Of a DNA stretch of 64,000 nt, positions 24,463 to 38,000 are shown in pieces (the stretch's first letter is position 1; each line of letters opens with the position of its first letter). Below the pieces are notes generated by a model that was not told where the DNA came from, made no database searches, and worked only from the letters and a program-made list of their open reading frames with translations. The position numbers and the translations under genes are program-made. Source of the DNA: Rotaria sp. Silwood1 (Eukaryota; Rotifera; Eurotatoria; Philodinida; Philodinidae). Location of the stretch: NCBI GenBank assembly GCA_905250075.1, contig CAJNOP010000317.1:124001-188000 (forward strand), given 5' to 3'.

Positions 24463-25173
24463 TTTTCTTACTTAACTACCCGAAATCTCCGTAGGAGAAT
24501 CTGACGGTGTAGAGGGCCGTATATACAACAAAATTCCATATGGGGAAAATATTTATGTTCTCTCTCTTATTTTTTGTAGTTACTTCAAATATTGATCATG
24601 ATTAATAATGTGCAGAAAGGTAAGTAGAAGAAAGTAGAATCATGGAGAGCGATACATGAGACCACTGAAGGAGAATGATGGTGTCATGTTTCTTGAAACA
24701 AAACAGAACAAAGAAGAAAAACGAGGATCTCATGAATAAAAATCTCTTGCAGCGATGAATCTCGATCACCGCTGATCTCAAACTTAGTGGACGGCTAGGA
24801 ATAGAGTATGTTGGATGCGATTATGAAGATGAATGGGCTATTACTGTTTTGCCGAGTTTTGGTGCCGTTTTAGGTCTCTTTATAAAGTGGAAAATTCAAA
24901 ATTTAGAAATATTGTTAACGTTTGATGGACCAGTTTAAATGATTATACAATCTCTAAAGCGTTTTAAAACTCTTCCCAACTAGTTTAATAGGTATATGAT
25001 ACACCCTGTCAACCGGATATGTTTTTCGCTGACTGGTCATTCAATCGTAGGTCTCCAATTTTCCAGAAAACGGTCTCTAGTCGCTTAGCTACTGCACACC
25101 ATTATCTTGGCTCAATATATTGCATGCAATTAGCTAGCTTATGTTCATCAGGCGTCAAAGTAAACCTGGTTTA
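24463..25173. other. Gene-free stretch
   Basis: No coding or repeat structure that I can support; short stop-rich frames only. Confidence 0.4.
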
Positions 25174-25268
25174 GAGTATGGGTGTATGTGAGGATAGATG
25201 TTTTCATCTCGATCATACCTACTGCCACTTGAAGATCCCATATTCCATCTACTCACATCCGCACCCAT
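25174..25268. repeat. Telomere-like inverted repeat, copy 8 (diverged)
   Basis: G-rich arm GAGTATGGGTGTATGTGAGG, a spacer of about 60 nt, and C-rich arm ACTCACATCCGCACCC. It is a degenerate member of the G-arm/C-arm family. Confidence 0.5.
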
Positions 25269-25820
25269 AATTGGACATGAGAAGAGCTTTAATTTGACTC
25301 GAATATGTCTAGTCTTCATAAATAACGATATAATTTTTTTATCGTAAGTTTTAATATTACTTGTTTGAAGAACAAGACAGTGCAATCAAATATGTCTTGA
25401 AAGTCTATATAAGTATATAAAAAGTCTGATTGACCAAGAATAGAAAAGTTCCGATAGAAACAATATTATAATTCATATTTCGTTTTTCACCTATTCACTT
25501 ATCTTATTCGAAGTCGAAGTATGCGAAGGAAGCAGTTTTACCAATAGTTGCGCTACATGTAATTGTGCATGAAAGATGTGCGTGTTGATAGGACTTTTAT
25601 TATGGCTGTCGATAGCAAGCGATGAATAAAGTCATAGAAATATGATACTTCTTTCTTTATCGCAAAGCGAGGTATGTGTCATTCGAACATTCTCTTTAGA
25701 ATGATTCTTGCGCATAAAACTGAGCGTTAACATTGAACTGAATTTAAATGAAAAATATTTGTCCACCATTGTTCTTTATGAAGGATCCTTCTTCACAAAC
25801 TATTTCTTAATATTTCAGAA

Positions 25821-25884
25821 TGTGGGGTGTGGGTCAATGCTTCAACTAAACCTACAGGTATGCTCCCATACGCACGCCTACCCA
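25821..25884. repeat. Telomere-like inverted repeat, copy 9 (diverged)
   Basis: G-rich arm TGTGGGGTGTGGGTC, spacer, and C-rich arm CCCATACGCACGCCTACCC. It lies about 130 bp upstream of the alpha-2-macroglobulin start codon, so it is inside or next to that gene's promoter region. Confidence 0.55.
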
Positions 25885-26014
25885 GAACCAAATCCAACTC
25901 TATATTATTGTGACATTCGTCTAATTTAGAAATATTCAGTTGCATTTTATATTCTATTCTCTTTGTAGATTAAACTACAGCTCTACTATTTCTTCATTCT
26001 ATTAACGTAGTCTC

Positions 26015-29000
26015 ATGAAAGGTATGCGACGGATACAAAATCTAACGTTCGAAAATGAACAATTGAAGTCCCATCGGTTTCATTTTAATATTGACGAAGC
26101 AAATGAAATGGATGATGAAGTTACGACTGATGTTGAAGTGATACCATTAAATGATAATTCACAGCAACAGAACTTAACTCCAGATCAATTACAACACTTA
26201 TTCAGTCAAGCTAGTTGTGAATTGATTGCAGAATTGGCAGATGAGCAAGAGTTTTTTAAACGTGAAGCAACAATTAAAACACCAAAAACAAGTAAAGTAA
26301 TACAAACTCCATTTCCACCTCTTCTATCAGACCGCATAGAAGATTTCGACATTGATATTGAACAATTGAAACAGTTAGCTAAACAAGAAGCAGGTCCACT
26401 AATCATTGAAAGATATTCTCCTAGTGAAACGCAAATTGATTATGTATTATCAACTATTACATTGACATTTAATCAACCAATGATTGCTGTTTCATCATTA
26501 GATGATAAAATGAATACAGAAGATCTAGGCATATCATTAACACCAAAAATAGAAGGTCGATGGAGATGGATAGGAACAAAAACACTTCAATTTGAAGCAA
26601 AACATCGTTTACCATATTCAACAAATTATACATTAAGAGTCGACAAAGAACATTGTGTATCAGCAATTGGAGGTAAACTAATTTGAAACTATAAAAGTTA
26701 GCAAACATATCTAAAAGAAAAAATCTTTTGATTTTGAAATGAATATATTTTAAGGTGAAAGAAAGTCTGGCCTACAAAGTGAGACCGTTCCGAGCAGTCT
26801 ACCTCCTTCTTCTAAAACGTTATGCTTTTTAAAATTTGTTCTTTAAAATCTAAAAAAGCTCAAATTTTTAGTTTCATAAACTTCTCTTTCGCATATTCTA
26901 ATAGAAGAAAGTCTTTTCTTTAAAACGAGAAGTCTCACAGAATTTTCCGATGAACTGCGTGCAAATATAAACATAGCGACGAACACGACCTATGTACAAC
27001 CATGAGTTTTTTTTTCTGTATGCATGTTTTCAATAGCTCCTTCAACCAGTCATTTTACAACCTGTCGAAACAATGGTACCAATCGAGCTGAAACCTTTAT
27101 TGCAGATACTTCAGATTCTATCTCAAGGCTGTAATATTTTTGAAGCGTTTTTGACTTCAACCTTCGGTTTGTAAAGAATTTTACAATAAAAAAAAATCGA
27201 TTTTTCATAGCAGATTTTTAGTATTTTTTAAATATCTCGCGAAAAAAAAATGTTTCAAAAAAAACGTGAGAATCTGAGACACAGACTCAAGTATATGTGG
27301 TAATAATTTCAGCTCGATCAGATCAATTTTTGAGACTTCTTCAAATGATTGGATGATAACTAGAGTTTACCAAACAATTCACAGAAGAACATTTCTTTCT
27401 CTGGTAAGAATTTCAACTCGATCGAATACCGACTTCCAAAGCTTTCGTAGATGTTAAAAAGGAGAGAAAACTCTTAAAAACAATAAAAGACAAAGACTAA
27501 CTGTTTTCGGTACACACTAAAATAAAATGTGTCGTATATATGTGTCGTACAAGAATGTGTCGCAGACTCCATTATAAAAATGTGTCGTACAAAAGTGTGT
27601 TGCATTATAGATGCGTCATAGCCTATATGTCAATCGTTCATTCACCGTTTTGTTTCGCGAGTGCAGCTGCATATAACCGAGCATATTGGACGTACTTGAC
27701 CTATACATTTTCGTATGTCTTTTTTTTCTAGATTATTTCTCGACCATTTATTATTCGAGAACATGTCGAGAGGTCACTAGAAGATCGAGAATGGACTGCC
27801 TCGAAGTAGTCTGATAGAGATAAAATGGTCTCGAGACAGCTAGATCTTAAGATCTACTGTCTTGAACTCCAAGAATAGGTGCTACTATTTGAAATTAACT
27901 GAAAAAATAGTAACTATTCGAATTTTCAAAAATAAATAATCCTCGTGCCGAAAAATGGATTCGAACCACGTGTTAAAAATGTGTCGCATGTGTCGCACAA
28001 GAATGTGTCGTACGTCCGCTGGAAGAAATGTGTCGCAACGAGCTCCTCGTGTCGCATATTAATAAGTCGTACATTGTGTCGCAAAGTACGACACATGCGA
28101 CACATTTTATCTTAGTGTGTAATTGAAAAAGGAGACTTTGTTCTATGGTTGTCTAAGTAAAAGTAGTTTTTAAAAATTATATTGAACCCAACTCTGAAAG
28201 AGTTTGAAGACAACCTGTTTTATAGAACAAGCTTCGACTATTTTCCTGAAGCTCTTAGATTTCTATATGTCCAAAAGTGTGATGACGTTCAGATATACGT
28301 GAAAACATAGGTTGTCATCCACGCTAAATCTCATATTAATGTAACTTTTAGAGAGAAATGCAAATGTTCTGTAAGAGTCTATACTAATGAAAAGAACCCG
28401 GCTAGAGTTATTTTTGTAGGGTGGGTAAAAGATAAGCAAAAAGAAATTTGAATATTGAGAAACATGAGAATAAATTTATATTTTCCTCAACTTTAAGGTT
28501 TTAATGCAAGAACTTTAATAATTTTTTGAGAAGAAGCAGTTGCAAAAATAAAAGATAGAGTTGTTGACAATGTAATCGGAAAATTTTCATTTTAATTATC
28601 TCAAGTCATTTCTTACGTCTAGTTCAATCATTGTAAAAGAAAATGTCAACGAAAGCATCTATATTACTTTCTTGTACTAGCAAACAAAAACCTCGTCTTT
28701 AATAAGAAGGCTTTTCATATGTAAAAGATTAATTTATTGGAAATTAAACATATTAGTGTGATGTATTGTTGTTGTACTCGTTTACATACACGTGATATTA
28801 CGAATAATTTTAATACATTATATAGTAGTATTGAATAAATTAATTAAATTAGTTTTATTTTGAACTATAAAAGTTATATCGAGACATTTGCTGTTTTTCA
28901 AAATGATGCGATCCTCGATGACACAATTAGCATTTGTACGAGTGTTTCTACTGTCGGATGTACCGATGAGGCTCGACAGACGCACAATGTCCGCAAAAGA

Positions 29001-32000
29001 AGTTTTCTAGACTATAGAATGATGTGTTTGGCTTGTGGTTTATATTTTACACTCATTTTTGATATTCTTATTGGTTTTAGGAAAGTTAGATGATGAGTTT
29101 GTCTTTCAATTCTCAACAACGGCACCAAAAGTTCTTCAATTCTTACCACATGGAATAGTATCAACATTGAAACCTAAATGTTTTCTTTTATTTAATCAAA
29201 AAATTGATAGGAATGAAATTTTAAAGCATCTACGTGTAGGGCACAGTGATGGACATACGATACAAAACGAAGACTTAGAACTAGTAAATGAAACAATAGC
29301 AAAAAGTGAATTTGAATCGTTTATGAATGCTAATGAAGAAAATTATGAAAAATATATTGCGTTTACATTCAAACATGATTTATTAAAAGCAACGCAATAT
29401 ACAATTCAAGTATCTGTAGCCTGTCCATCAGCCGAAGGTCCATTAAAGACAACATCAGAGTGGTCAGCTAGCTTTCATACTTATGAACCTTTAAAAATAA
29501 TTGATTGCTTTCCAAATATAAAGAACACATGGCAACCATCTGCTGCTCCTGGTCATAGTTGGACACTAACATTCAATAATTCATTAGATCATTCAACAAT
29601 TAATAAATCATTATTCAAATTCGAACCAGAAGTCAATGGTTTAGGTAATTATAAACGAAACTTGTTTCATGACACATTTTCCTATGTCTGTGTGTTAATA
29701 ATGAATGTGTAATTGTAAACAAAGATGATGACGTTTTCTTGATAGGTTATATGAACTTATCTAGTAAACATCATCATTGATCCCTATTACTGTATATTTG
29801 GTAGTTCACTAACAAAATGTTAACAATATAAGATGTGTGCTTTTGATCTATAGAGAAAAACCAACATGAAATAAAAATTTATTTTAGGTATTGAACATAC
29901 ACAACACAATGATCGACAAATCACATTCTATAATAATTCTAAATCAAATACTGTTTATACACTATTTATACAATCAGCATCATTGAAAGATATTCATGAT
30001 CAAACATTCGAACATGATCATTCTGATAAACTAATTCAATTTCACGTACATGATACACCATCATTAGTTGGAAATATATCGGGTGCAACAGGTATAGCAC
30101 AAAAAAATAATAAAAAAAATAGAATTTTGAAAAAACAAAAGTTTTCAGACATGAATGTTGTCTACTATAAAATACGAATTCGTCTCATACAGCAAGAAAC
30201 ATTGATTACAAATAAAAAGAGAAGTTTGTTTTAGGTATGATTACAATGGATCCTGGTGTATTAGATGAACCATTCTATCCATTTATGGTTTATAATTATT
30301 CAGAAGTAACGCTTCGTATTCATCGAGTGAAACCAGAACATTATCATCCAAATTTACCATGTTTTAATTCACACTCTTACATCTATGAAGGACAAGAATG
30401 GTATAATAAATTACCTGGTGAAGAGTTGCTAAATGAAGTTGTACAAACAAACTGTGAACGTGATGAACCGAAAGAAATAAGAGTTCCTTTGAGAGCATAT
30501 TTAACGAAAAACTCTGGAGTAGGTCAATTAATTATATTAATTGAACCAACAAAAAAAGCATTGAGTGAATGTCAAGACAACAATTGGCAGTATAGACAAA
30601 TTATATCAGTCTGGCTACAATGTACACGATTAGCAGTCGATGTATTTGTTTCTTCAGGTACTTATAAATTAAGAGAAAAGTAGACAATTTGATTTCAATT
30701 CATACTATTGAATTCATCCCAACCAATAAATATAACTTAAGGTTAAGTAGACATTACTAGACATTTAATTATGCTGAAAATTATCCAGAAAATTTCCTAG
30801 AAAACAAAAAATAAAATGAACGAACTACGAGAAAGAAATAGTTATTAATTTTCAATTGAACTATCTTAGAATTTTCGTAGATAGTAGCACATCTATTCTC
30901 ATAATTAAAATCATTTTACTGAATATGTTAATAGAAGAGTAACAATGAGACTGAGCTAAGATGTTAAATATTATATATTAATAAGATTTGAACCGAAGCT
31001 CATAAGTGAATGGGTGTCGGTCAGTGAAAGGATTAAATCTACAGTCGCACACCCACAGGCACATTCTATTATAACTCTTTTCTCATTTCTTTAAGTTTGC
31101 CTGTCTTCACCAGTGTAGCTAAAAGTGTTTTGGAGTTGTCGAAATCCTGTTATTTTACTATCGAAGAACAATTGTACTGGTTACACTTATTTTTTTTTTG
31201 TAGGCACGAGCAACACTTTGACTGCATGGGTTACTGAATTAATGACTGGTGCGCCCATCAATCAAGCAACTGTTTCAATATCGAATAAAAAAAAAGCAAC
31301 AAATCAACAAGGACTATGTATCATTGAAAAGTACACGACAGAGAACGATGAAAGAAAAGAAGTAGAAAACAGAGAAAATAGAACATTAGTCGTAGAAAAA
31401 GATGATGATCTATGTATGTCAGTAAATATTGATACTTATGCATCAGATCTTAATGCTCATGTTTGGCATGTATTTAATGATCGCGGTTTATATAAACCAA
31501 AGGAAGATTTACATATAAAAGGTTATGTTCGATTGCTGAAAGTAAAAGGCGAAGCAAAATTACCAACTTATGCTCGAGGTACAATTGATTATACAATTTA
31601 TGATCCTCGTGGTCAACAACTTCAACAGTCAAAAGTGGAATTGAATAATTATGGTGCATTTGATATAAAATTTACATTACCTGACAATGTTAACTTAGGT
31701 AAAGTTGTATGTTTGTATTTATTGCTTTCCCCATCTTTAGCCTTCATGTATTTCACGTATCCTACATCTCTTCACTTAACATATATTTGCAAGCAAGACG
31801 ACTGACGTATTCAAAAGCATCAGTCAAAGCAATGTCAAATATTATATTTGACGTTCTGTCGTTTTCTTTTGCAGCAACGAAAATTTCATTAGAAGTTTTT
31901 TTTGGTGCGTGTGAAGTCTTTCAACTTAAGTTGCATCTACTTGTTTTATATCCATTAGCTTCGATGATTGTACTTTTTCATGTTTCTGCGGCATTTAATC

Positions 32001-35000
32001 GCCAAAAAAGGACTATCCTTGTTTCGCAAGGCTCACCTCTTTAAGTCCATTTCATTAGTACCTACCATTCTAAATGGTTGTTCATAATCAATAGATAGCT
32101 AACCCTAAAGCATTGGTTTAGAAGTTATTAGCATTGTAGATAAGAATGAAACTCATCGACTATTCACGTTAAAAGAGTTTAAGGAGAGAATTCACATCTC
32201 CTATTTTTATACTCAAAAGTTACCATTTTATAAAGAAAACTGAACTGCATACACTCTGAAATTGTTTTGACGAGCGGGCAAGTGTTTTATTTAAAATTTT
32301 AACTAAAAGTTCAAGTGCTGAATCTCTTTATTAAAACTGTAAAATACATTCAACGATGATTATAGACATTTCATTATTGCATAGTTTCATTGACAATAAA
32401 AATCTATAGTTATAGTTCCATGCAAAACAGTTATAAGTTTCATTTTGAGATGTTACCTAATAAGTAGTTAAAATAACGTATGCTCACTACGGTAGTTTAT
32501 CCTTTTATTTACAACTAAATAGCCTGTTGAGAGCAATTCATTAGTGAAAAGCTCTACCAAGGTCTTTAAACCTCTATAGTTGTTTTTGCAGAAACTTTTC
32601 CATGAGAGGCTTATGAAACTCATTTTATGTGTAGTGAGTTCCTCAAGTGAATACTTATACGAATTAATGCTAATGAATTGTTCTGCATGCAATAAATGTT
32701 TTCGTAAAAAATTATAATATGATTTTTCATCATAAATGTACTGAAAGATAATCGACTACTGCATTGCACAACACCGCATGTTTCGATATTTATCGAACAA
32801 TCATAAAACTATTATTTCCTACTAAGACTATTAAGATTTTCAGAAAATATAGAGAATTGTTTTTGTCGACATTTTATCGCTATCAAAAATTTTCTAGAAT
32901 GATCATTTATATCTGAGACTGTCCGAGAAGTCTCTGAGATCTTATGGCAAATTCTTAAGTCACAAAAAACTCTTCGAAAGATTTCTTAAGAATTTCAGGC
33001 ATTTTAGATAAAAAAGAATGATTTTATAACTTTTCTAATTTCATATTTCTGAAGGTCTTTTGCAGTTCTTTAGAAAAATCTTTTTGTTTTTGAACTGAAG
33101 AGTTTATGGATTAATAAACCTTATGAATAACTAATTTGATGATTGGTTTTCAAGTTTTTAAGAAGTTTTTAGAGAACTGTAAAGAACTCCTAGAGACTCT
33201 TGTAAGTAAAAAGTGTACAATTAAAATCGAAAACTCAAGTTTGATTGTCGTTTTCACGTGTACATTCGGAAAGTTTTCAAATGGCTCGATAGAAAAATAT
33301 GTTGTCCACACAAAAATATGTCTTTTAGAATTCTTTGATGAGTTCTGATAGAAATACAAGCATCAAGATAAATGTTCTGAGATAAGTGCCCTATCTACAA
33401 CATACATTTTCTTCACTATGTGTTTTCTACAGTTATTTCAACCCACTCCCATTGAAATTTCATAATATCTTGATTTAATCAAATTCAAAACTTTATCGTA
33501 AATACTAGATAACATTATCTAGGTGTAGATTTGTTTCTTTCTATCGCCTATTTTTTTCAAGTTTTAGAAACTTTAAGACGTTTCTTAGCGTTTTTGCCAT
33601 GTTGATGAAAGAAAAGATAATAGAATGAAAAAAAGCATATACTTGTGTAATGTTGTCTAATACACATGATAAAATTTATAAGTCGATCAGATCAGGTGTT
33701 CATAAATTGTAATGAAATGATATCACCTACTGAGTTTTCATAAAAAGTCGACAATTCATATACTTAGAGACACTTGTAAGAAAAAAGAGAAGATGATCAA
33801 ATGAGTTTTCTATTTAAATAATGATATCGTTATATGTCGACGAGTTTAAAATTTCTGAGACTTCTTATTGAAGTGAACATTATTGTTCATTTGAAAACTT
33901 TCACTAATTGCATGTATGAACATATGATAAAGTCACTAACAACATTGAGATATTATTCATCTTAGAATATAATAACAAAAACTTGAATTCGATCTATTCA
34001 TTCAATATGGTCTCTTTAATAATTATAGAACAAATTGACTGATTTTTTTTAATGACGTATATATTTCAACAAACTCTAGTCGTTCAGAATCTTTAAATAT
34101 AGCTCTGCTGCAATGAGTTTTGAAAGAGAAAAGTTTAACAAATAAATGATCTCGATTCTGTGTCAATATTGAACGGATATAATAATTCTGATATATTCTA
34201 TATTGTACTTTTATCTTTACTTACTAGGTTGTATGTGCAAAGTAGAATAAGTAGCCTACATAGCTGTGTTTTATTTATATGCTGACCATTAGCTTAAACA
34301 ATCGTTAAACACACGTAGTTGTAATCGATTTTGGTTTTTCACATTCGCACAGCACTCTTGGCTGGATACATAAATACTTGCAGCCGACACCCCATCCTAC
34401 CTTAGTCTGGTTTTGTCATGTATGTGAAACTTACGCGTAATAATATTTACTTCGCAGCAAAAGATTTAAAAGACAAAATATCTCAACACGCCAACATAAT
34501 TTAAGGAAAAAGTCACCATCCTTCGCTTATTCTGTTTTGATCAGTTAGTATCTGCGATGTACTCAACCTACTCAGACTACTTTACACATCATGATAGTTG
34601 CATACAAGCCTGTAACCAAATTTCTGACTTATTTTAAGAGTTTCGTCGTTTCATATGAGACGCTGTGTAACAGAAAGTGTTATACTGCTTCGGAGACAGA
34701 AACAAATTCAACCATATATTAAGTACATATTGAAAAGACCTAAATAAACATCATTGTTGTCTAATATCTCTTCATTATGGTTGAAAATACAGAACAAGTA
34801 ATAATCTCTAACAATTAAAAATGTATATCTCTGTACTCAGCTGTTTATGTACATAGTTTCTTAAAAGACTATTCTTGTAAAAGTTTGTAAATATAAAGAA
34901 GAGTTGATTAATTTTGAATTTCTATCATGATTAGGTGATGGATACGTAACGCTCAGTTTACCAGATTCACAAACTAGCACAATGCATTCTTTTAAAGTTC

Positions 35001-38000
35001 AAGAGTTCAGAAAACCAGAATATGAAGTTTCATCAATGATTCGACCAACTATAGCACGTTATTGTCATCCAATCGCTGATGAATATGTCATAGCTACTTG
35101 TCAAGGAAAATTATTTGCTGGTGGTTATTTAAATGATGCAAATGTTCAATGGACAGTACAAGCTGAAACAACAACATTTACACCACCTAAAAGATCTGAC
35201 TATATATTTGGTAGAGCTCAACCGTTCTTTTGCTGGTTTGGTAATAATAATCAAACTGAAATTTCATATCCAGAAAAGTATTTTCAAGTAAAATAATATT
35301 AATTTAAGCACAAAAGAGCTATTTGCTCTTAGAAAAAGCAATTTCGAATTAGATTGAAACAAATATGCACTACGACTAGATATGATGAATTGTTAACAGT
35401 TAGTTAACAGACACAAAATATATTGAAAGCTGCAGATAGAAGCAGACATATACCAGTTTCAGCACTTTTCTCAAGTACTACATGATTGAAAATGAGATAA
35501 TTTGTTCTTAACAGAAATACAAAATGTATATGAATATTTTACTGAAATATGCATATAGATGAAGTATTAAACAGCTAAAGATACAATCTTTCTGAGATGA
35601 ACATTGTCCACTAGTGTATGACTCTTCTAACTATTTTTGAGTATGTGGTCAGTCAGAAAGAAGCCTCCCCCCCCTCAGTCATTGTGCATTAATTCGAAGA
35701 AGAATTGCCGTTCATGCTGACTTTCATTTTTTCGTTGTTACCATCCTCTCATGCACTCATAAGAAAGTCAGTTTTGACCAGTCAACGAAGGACTGCTATT
35801 ATGAAGCATTTTTCAAAATGTATAATAGACATAAAACGTGCATCAATCTTGACCATCAAAGCGTCTGTTATCTGTTTCTTTTACCAGATAATGAGAATGT
35901 GTCTATGTAAAAATAGTCATTAAACTGCTCATTTCTGGATTTTCTATGAGTTGTTTGTCTCCGAGTTAATCTTCACTTGGCTTGCGATCCTTGATGTTCC
36001 TAAAACTACTACAATATTATCATGATTCGCAAAGTAAGAAGTCTAAAATTGTGGCAAACACGTATTTATAAATCATTGGACGAAAACTACGTAGTTCTTT
36101 TGGTAAATAATCGAAAACTCTAACAAAGAATCTATATTGTAAAGAGTTTTTGTACTATGATGTAAGATGTAAAAATGTGAAAGATCTCAAGAACTTCACG
36201 TTTTGCAAGCTGAGTTTTTAGAACATCATTAAATATTCTATAAATTCAACAGAGAATAGTTCAATCGATGTGTTTATCAAGTGATTCCATTGATTTACTT
36301 TCAGGGTCAAACAAACAATAAAGGTATACATGAAATAAAAATTAGTTATCACGGTATTGAACAAGAGCCAAGAACAACAATTGTTCATGCATTAGCAGCC
36401 GTTACTGATTTAAATAATCAAACACAGGAAACAAAAACACAATTTATCATACATCCATGTACATATTATGTTGGATTTCAATTATTAACAAATTACGGCA
36501 AGAAACATAAATCTGTACAAACAAAAGTCATTGTAACAGATATTGATGGAAATTTAATTGATAATATTTTGATTGAATGTAAAGTAACTGGATATGGTAA
36601 GGAAAGAAAAGAAGATGAAAATGGTTTAACAGTATTTGAAGAAATAAAAGATGAGCAAACATTAACAGTTGTTAGTTCAAATAAGGATGCAGTCAACATT
36701 GATTACATACCAAAATTAGGTAGGTAAAAAATTGAACTTATGATGAAAAAATTAAGTCGAAGTTCATCAGAGTATAATTTTGTATATTAAAGTATGTTAT
36801 CATTTTCACATGAGCATAAGCGATGCTATTTAATTTTATTAACTTGTAAATAGTTGTTTTTTGTAGTCAATTAGCATATTTGTAAATTCTTTGAGCATAT
36901 AAACATGGATATAATATGTAGTATGTACATTTTACGTGTAAAATAAGTTGGACACATTTAGTACACACTTTGTAAGTAAGAAGCACCTGTGTCTATTTCT
37001 TCGAAAGTCTGTGTGAATACTATCTCACGGTTCGTCTTGGGTGTTCTCCATTGTTATTGAAGACATATTTTATAATTAAATTAAGGATCAATATGAGGAT
37101 CGATTTACACAGAACAATACAGATGATAGTTTTGAAATTTTTTCTTATGGATTAGCTATATGGCTACGGCACTCGTAATATATGTTTTTATGCTAATTCT
37201 GGTCCATTAAGACTAAAGCTAAATAATCAAACAGTACACAATTTGAAGAATGGAGTACAGGTAAATACACTTGAACCTACTCTGACTGCCGTTAAACTCG
37301 AATATAGTATTCATCGATAGAGCTTGAAATTTTGCAGTTATGATAACCCACATCAATACATTACCTTTAAAACAAAAGCTTTGATGAAAGAATGAACGAT
37401 CACTTCGATAGGCCTGCTCTAATCCACTCCATGCTAAGAAGCCATTCCAACTCATCCTAAACTTTGTAGTAGCTTAAAATGGTTTGGCATACTTGTGAAT
37501 AGGTTAGAGTGAATCCATCGAAATGATATTGGATTCTTACATCAAAGGCTTATTTTAAAGAGAGTGGCTTGATTTGGAGTCTTATGAATGCAGAATTCCA
37601 AGCTCTATCGATTGATACTTTCTTCAAATGAAACAGCGATGAGAATGGATTGAAATGTATTGTAGTGATACTGTATAGAATGAGGTTTGTATTTATATTC
37701 TATTATTGGTTCTATTCTTTCCACGCTCTTCAATCCTCTCATCTTTGACCCATACTTTTCAGAAATGAAACCTTTATCTGTAATATAGTAGAGATAGCAG
37801 AATTATGTGTATTCATGTATCATCTTGTATTGAGAATATATTATAAACGTCATCACAGACAATTCATCACTTTTCATGTACATGATATCTTTTCACTGTT
37901 TCGTTTTACCAAAAGAAATGCCTTAAGAGTTTAGATCTTGCTGATCCTCTACTTATTATAGTTAAAGAGATGAAAAGTGAATTAAAATAGTAATAGAAAA

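Noticed and set aside
27940-27990. tRNA-like B box (GGTTCGAATCC on the minus strand at 27957-27967)
   Set aside because: No matching D arm, anticodon arm or acceptor stem at the right distance, and it lies inside a MITE.
31709-32044. 111-codon frame in A2M intron 5
   Set aside because: It starts 10 nt after a good donor that keeps the phase, its composition does not fit a macroglobulin, and the next true exon joins at 34935.
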